This document shows, piece by piece, positions 63,361-64,000 of a DNA stretch of 64,000 nt. Positions within the stretch are counted from its first letter, which is position 1. Every line of letters begins with the position of its first letter. Below the pieces are notes generated by a model. That model did not search any database. It had not been told where the DNA came from and saw only the letters and a list, made by a program, of their open reading frames with translations. Origin of the DNA: AP-15 sp963735445 (lineage in GTDB: Bacteria > Pseudomonadota > Alphaproteobacteria > ATCC43930 > CGMCC-115725); NCBI GenBank assembly GCA_963735445.1, contig CAVTLC010000043.1, positions 1 to 64,000 on the forward strand, read 5' to 3'. The translations under genes were made by a program, and so were the position numbers.

Positions 63361-63590
63361 CATTCCCGCCGCTCGGTTCCGCTCACCACCACATCAACGC
63401 GCCGCGAGCCGCATTGGCCGCAGACGAGCCGCGATTTCCAATCCGCACACTCATCTCGGCCCCATAGCGATCGACCATCTCGGCCGGGTCAGGCTCGGCG
63501 CGATATCGGCATTCCAGACACCAGACCAGAGGCTCACTCGGCCGGCGGCGGCGTTGCCGAGCGTCATCGGCGGGCCGCGGTACGGTTTCA
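63360..63590 (-). pseudogene. Small zinc-ribbon protein, frameshifted
   Basis: PLVWCLECRYRAEPDPAEM in one frame, then, after a one-base shift near 63445, DWKSRLVCGQCGSRRVDVVV and GTERRE before TGA 63362-63360. The two CxxC pairs (CLEC, CGQC) would bind one zinc. No clear start codon remains between the previous stop (63598-63596) and this frame. Seen in phage-like gene strings. Function unknown. Confidence 0.55.
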
Positions 63591-63595
63591 ACGCT

Positions 63596-63821
63596 TCAAC
63601 GCGTCTTGGTCATTTCGCGGATATGCCTGATGACCGCAGGCGAATAGGGTTCGAGCCGCTTCTCGAGATAGGTTCCATAGCGCTGTTTGGCGTAGTCGAT
63701 CGCCTGTTGGCGCGCGCTGGGTCCGGTAAAAATCCGCACGTCGCAGCCGCCTTCTTAGTCGACTTTCTCGACCCGCCATTTCCCGGTCCTCGAAAACCAC
63801 TGCCGATTCAGATTCGATCAT
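63596..63821 (-). pseudogene. Small hypothetical protein with frameshift and internal stop
   Basis: ATG 63821 (MIESESAVVFEDRE) overlaps the stop of the previous gene. The continuing frame reads KWRVEKVD-stop-EGGCDVRIFTGPSARQQA, with an in-frame TAA, and ends PYSPAVIRHIREMTKTR, stop 63598-63596. Repair of one base and one stop gives a 70-residue protein. Not recognised. Confidence 0.5.
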
Positions 63822-64000
63822 CGTTTTCGTCTTCCTTGCCCATGGCTCGGCCCCATCCCGGCCGTCAACGGTGGCGGCGGTTCCGGTCGCGGCGCTGGCG
63901 GATCGAGCTTCGCCAACACGGATTTCAGCGGATCCAGCCGCGGCGCCAACGGATACCGCGCCTCCTCGATCGCCTGCCGCAGATGGCGGGTCAGCGCGAC
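63818..64000 (-). CDS. Small conserved proline-rich protein, cut by window end
   Basis: The frame VALTRHLRQAIEEARYPLA, then PRLDPLKSVLAKLDPPAPR, PEPPPPLTAG and MGPSHGQGRRKR ends in TGA at 63820-63818. It is the same family as the fragment at 7195-7410, with matching residues over most of its length. The N-terminus is outside the window. The stop overlaps the ATG of the next gene, so it belongs to a minus-strand operon with the two small proteins downstream. Confidence 0.65.
   Translation of the reverse strand, partial: VALTRHLRQAIEEARYPLAPRLDPLKSVLAKLDPPAPRPEPPPPLTAGMGPSHGQGRRKR

Overview
The window is GC-rich DNA from a proteobacterium, most likely an alphaproteobacterium. This is inferred from codon use, family composition (IS1182-, IS110- and IS256-type elements, GAF histidine kinases of rhizobial type, Tat-exported molybdenum hydroxylase) and PEP-CTERM proteins. 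No rRNA or tRNA gene and no CRISPR array was found. The DNA is accessory and repeat-rich. It holds at least five insertion sequences, two group II intron copies, a dispersed intergenic repeat of about 100 bp with eight or nine copies, and many genes broken by frameshifts, stops or deletions.

Layout. (1) 0.2-9.8 kb is a decayed defence island. On the minus strand an N-terminally truncated type I specificity gene (hsdS) is translationally coupled to a PtuA-like ATPase and a broken PtuB-like HNH nuclease. An IS1380 relic has cut the front off a stand-alone Cas1 gene whose product carries a C-terminal four-cysteine zinc finger. Two PEP-CTERM genes, a truncated restriction-endonuclease fragment and a promoter-driven RAMA-domain/DUF4238 operon follow. 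(2) 10.0-16.6 kb holds a truncated group II intron, an NAD(P)-binding reductase, a cupin, a quinone-reductase-like enzyme, a secreted protein with 14-residue repeats and an MFS transporter. (3) 17.1-28.6 kb is a sulfatase region: a formylglycine-generating enzyme (FGE), two sulfatases, membrane proteins, a methyltransferase, lipoproteins, an outer-membrane protein and decayed duplicates of FGE, lipoprotein and ABC membrane genes.

(4) 29.0-36.5 kb has a complete group II intron inserted in the dispersed repeat, a secreted methyltransferase-like protein, a nucleoside deaminase, an integrase relic and a two-subunit Tat-exported molybdenum hydroxylase. (5) 36.8-43.7 kb is an IS nest: an IS1182-type element interrupted by an IS256-type and a second IS1182-type element, then a second copy of the first, with readable target duplications. 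(6) 44.0-49.7 kb has a DUF4331 protein, a TPR protein and a substrate-binding protein gene split by an IS110-type element. (7) 50.1-59.3 kb has a histidine kinase and response regulator, a broken sugar-binding protein, a cyclase-family gene with a stop in its signal peptide, and a metal ABC transporter operon ending in an NxxGxxAF-repeat protein. (8) 59.5-64.0 kb has another IS1182-type element and a phage- or island-like tail (MT-A70 methyltransferase relic, trypsin-like protease, small zinc-ribbon proteins).

The functional units that look intact are FGE plus its two sulfatases, the molybdenum hydroxylase pair, the kinase/regulator pair, the DUF4331/TPR pair and the group II intron. The strongest candidate for something undescribed is the stand-alone Cas1 with zinc finger at 4.4-5.7 kb. 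The RAMA/DUF4238 operon and the hsdS-ATPase-HNH coupling are next. The number of single-base frameshifts is high enough that assembly error should be excluded before any individual gene is called dead.
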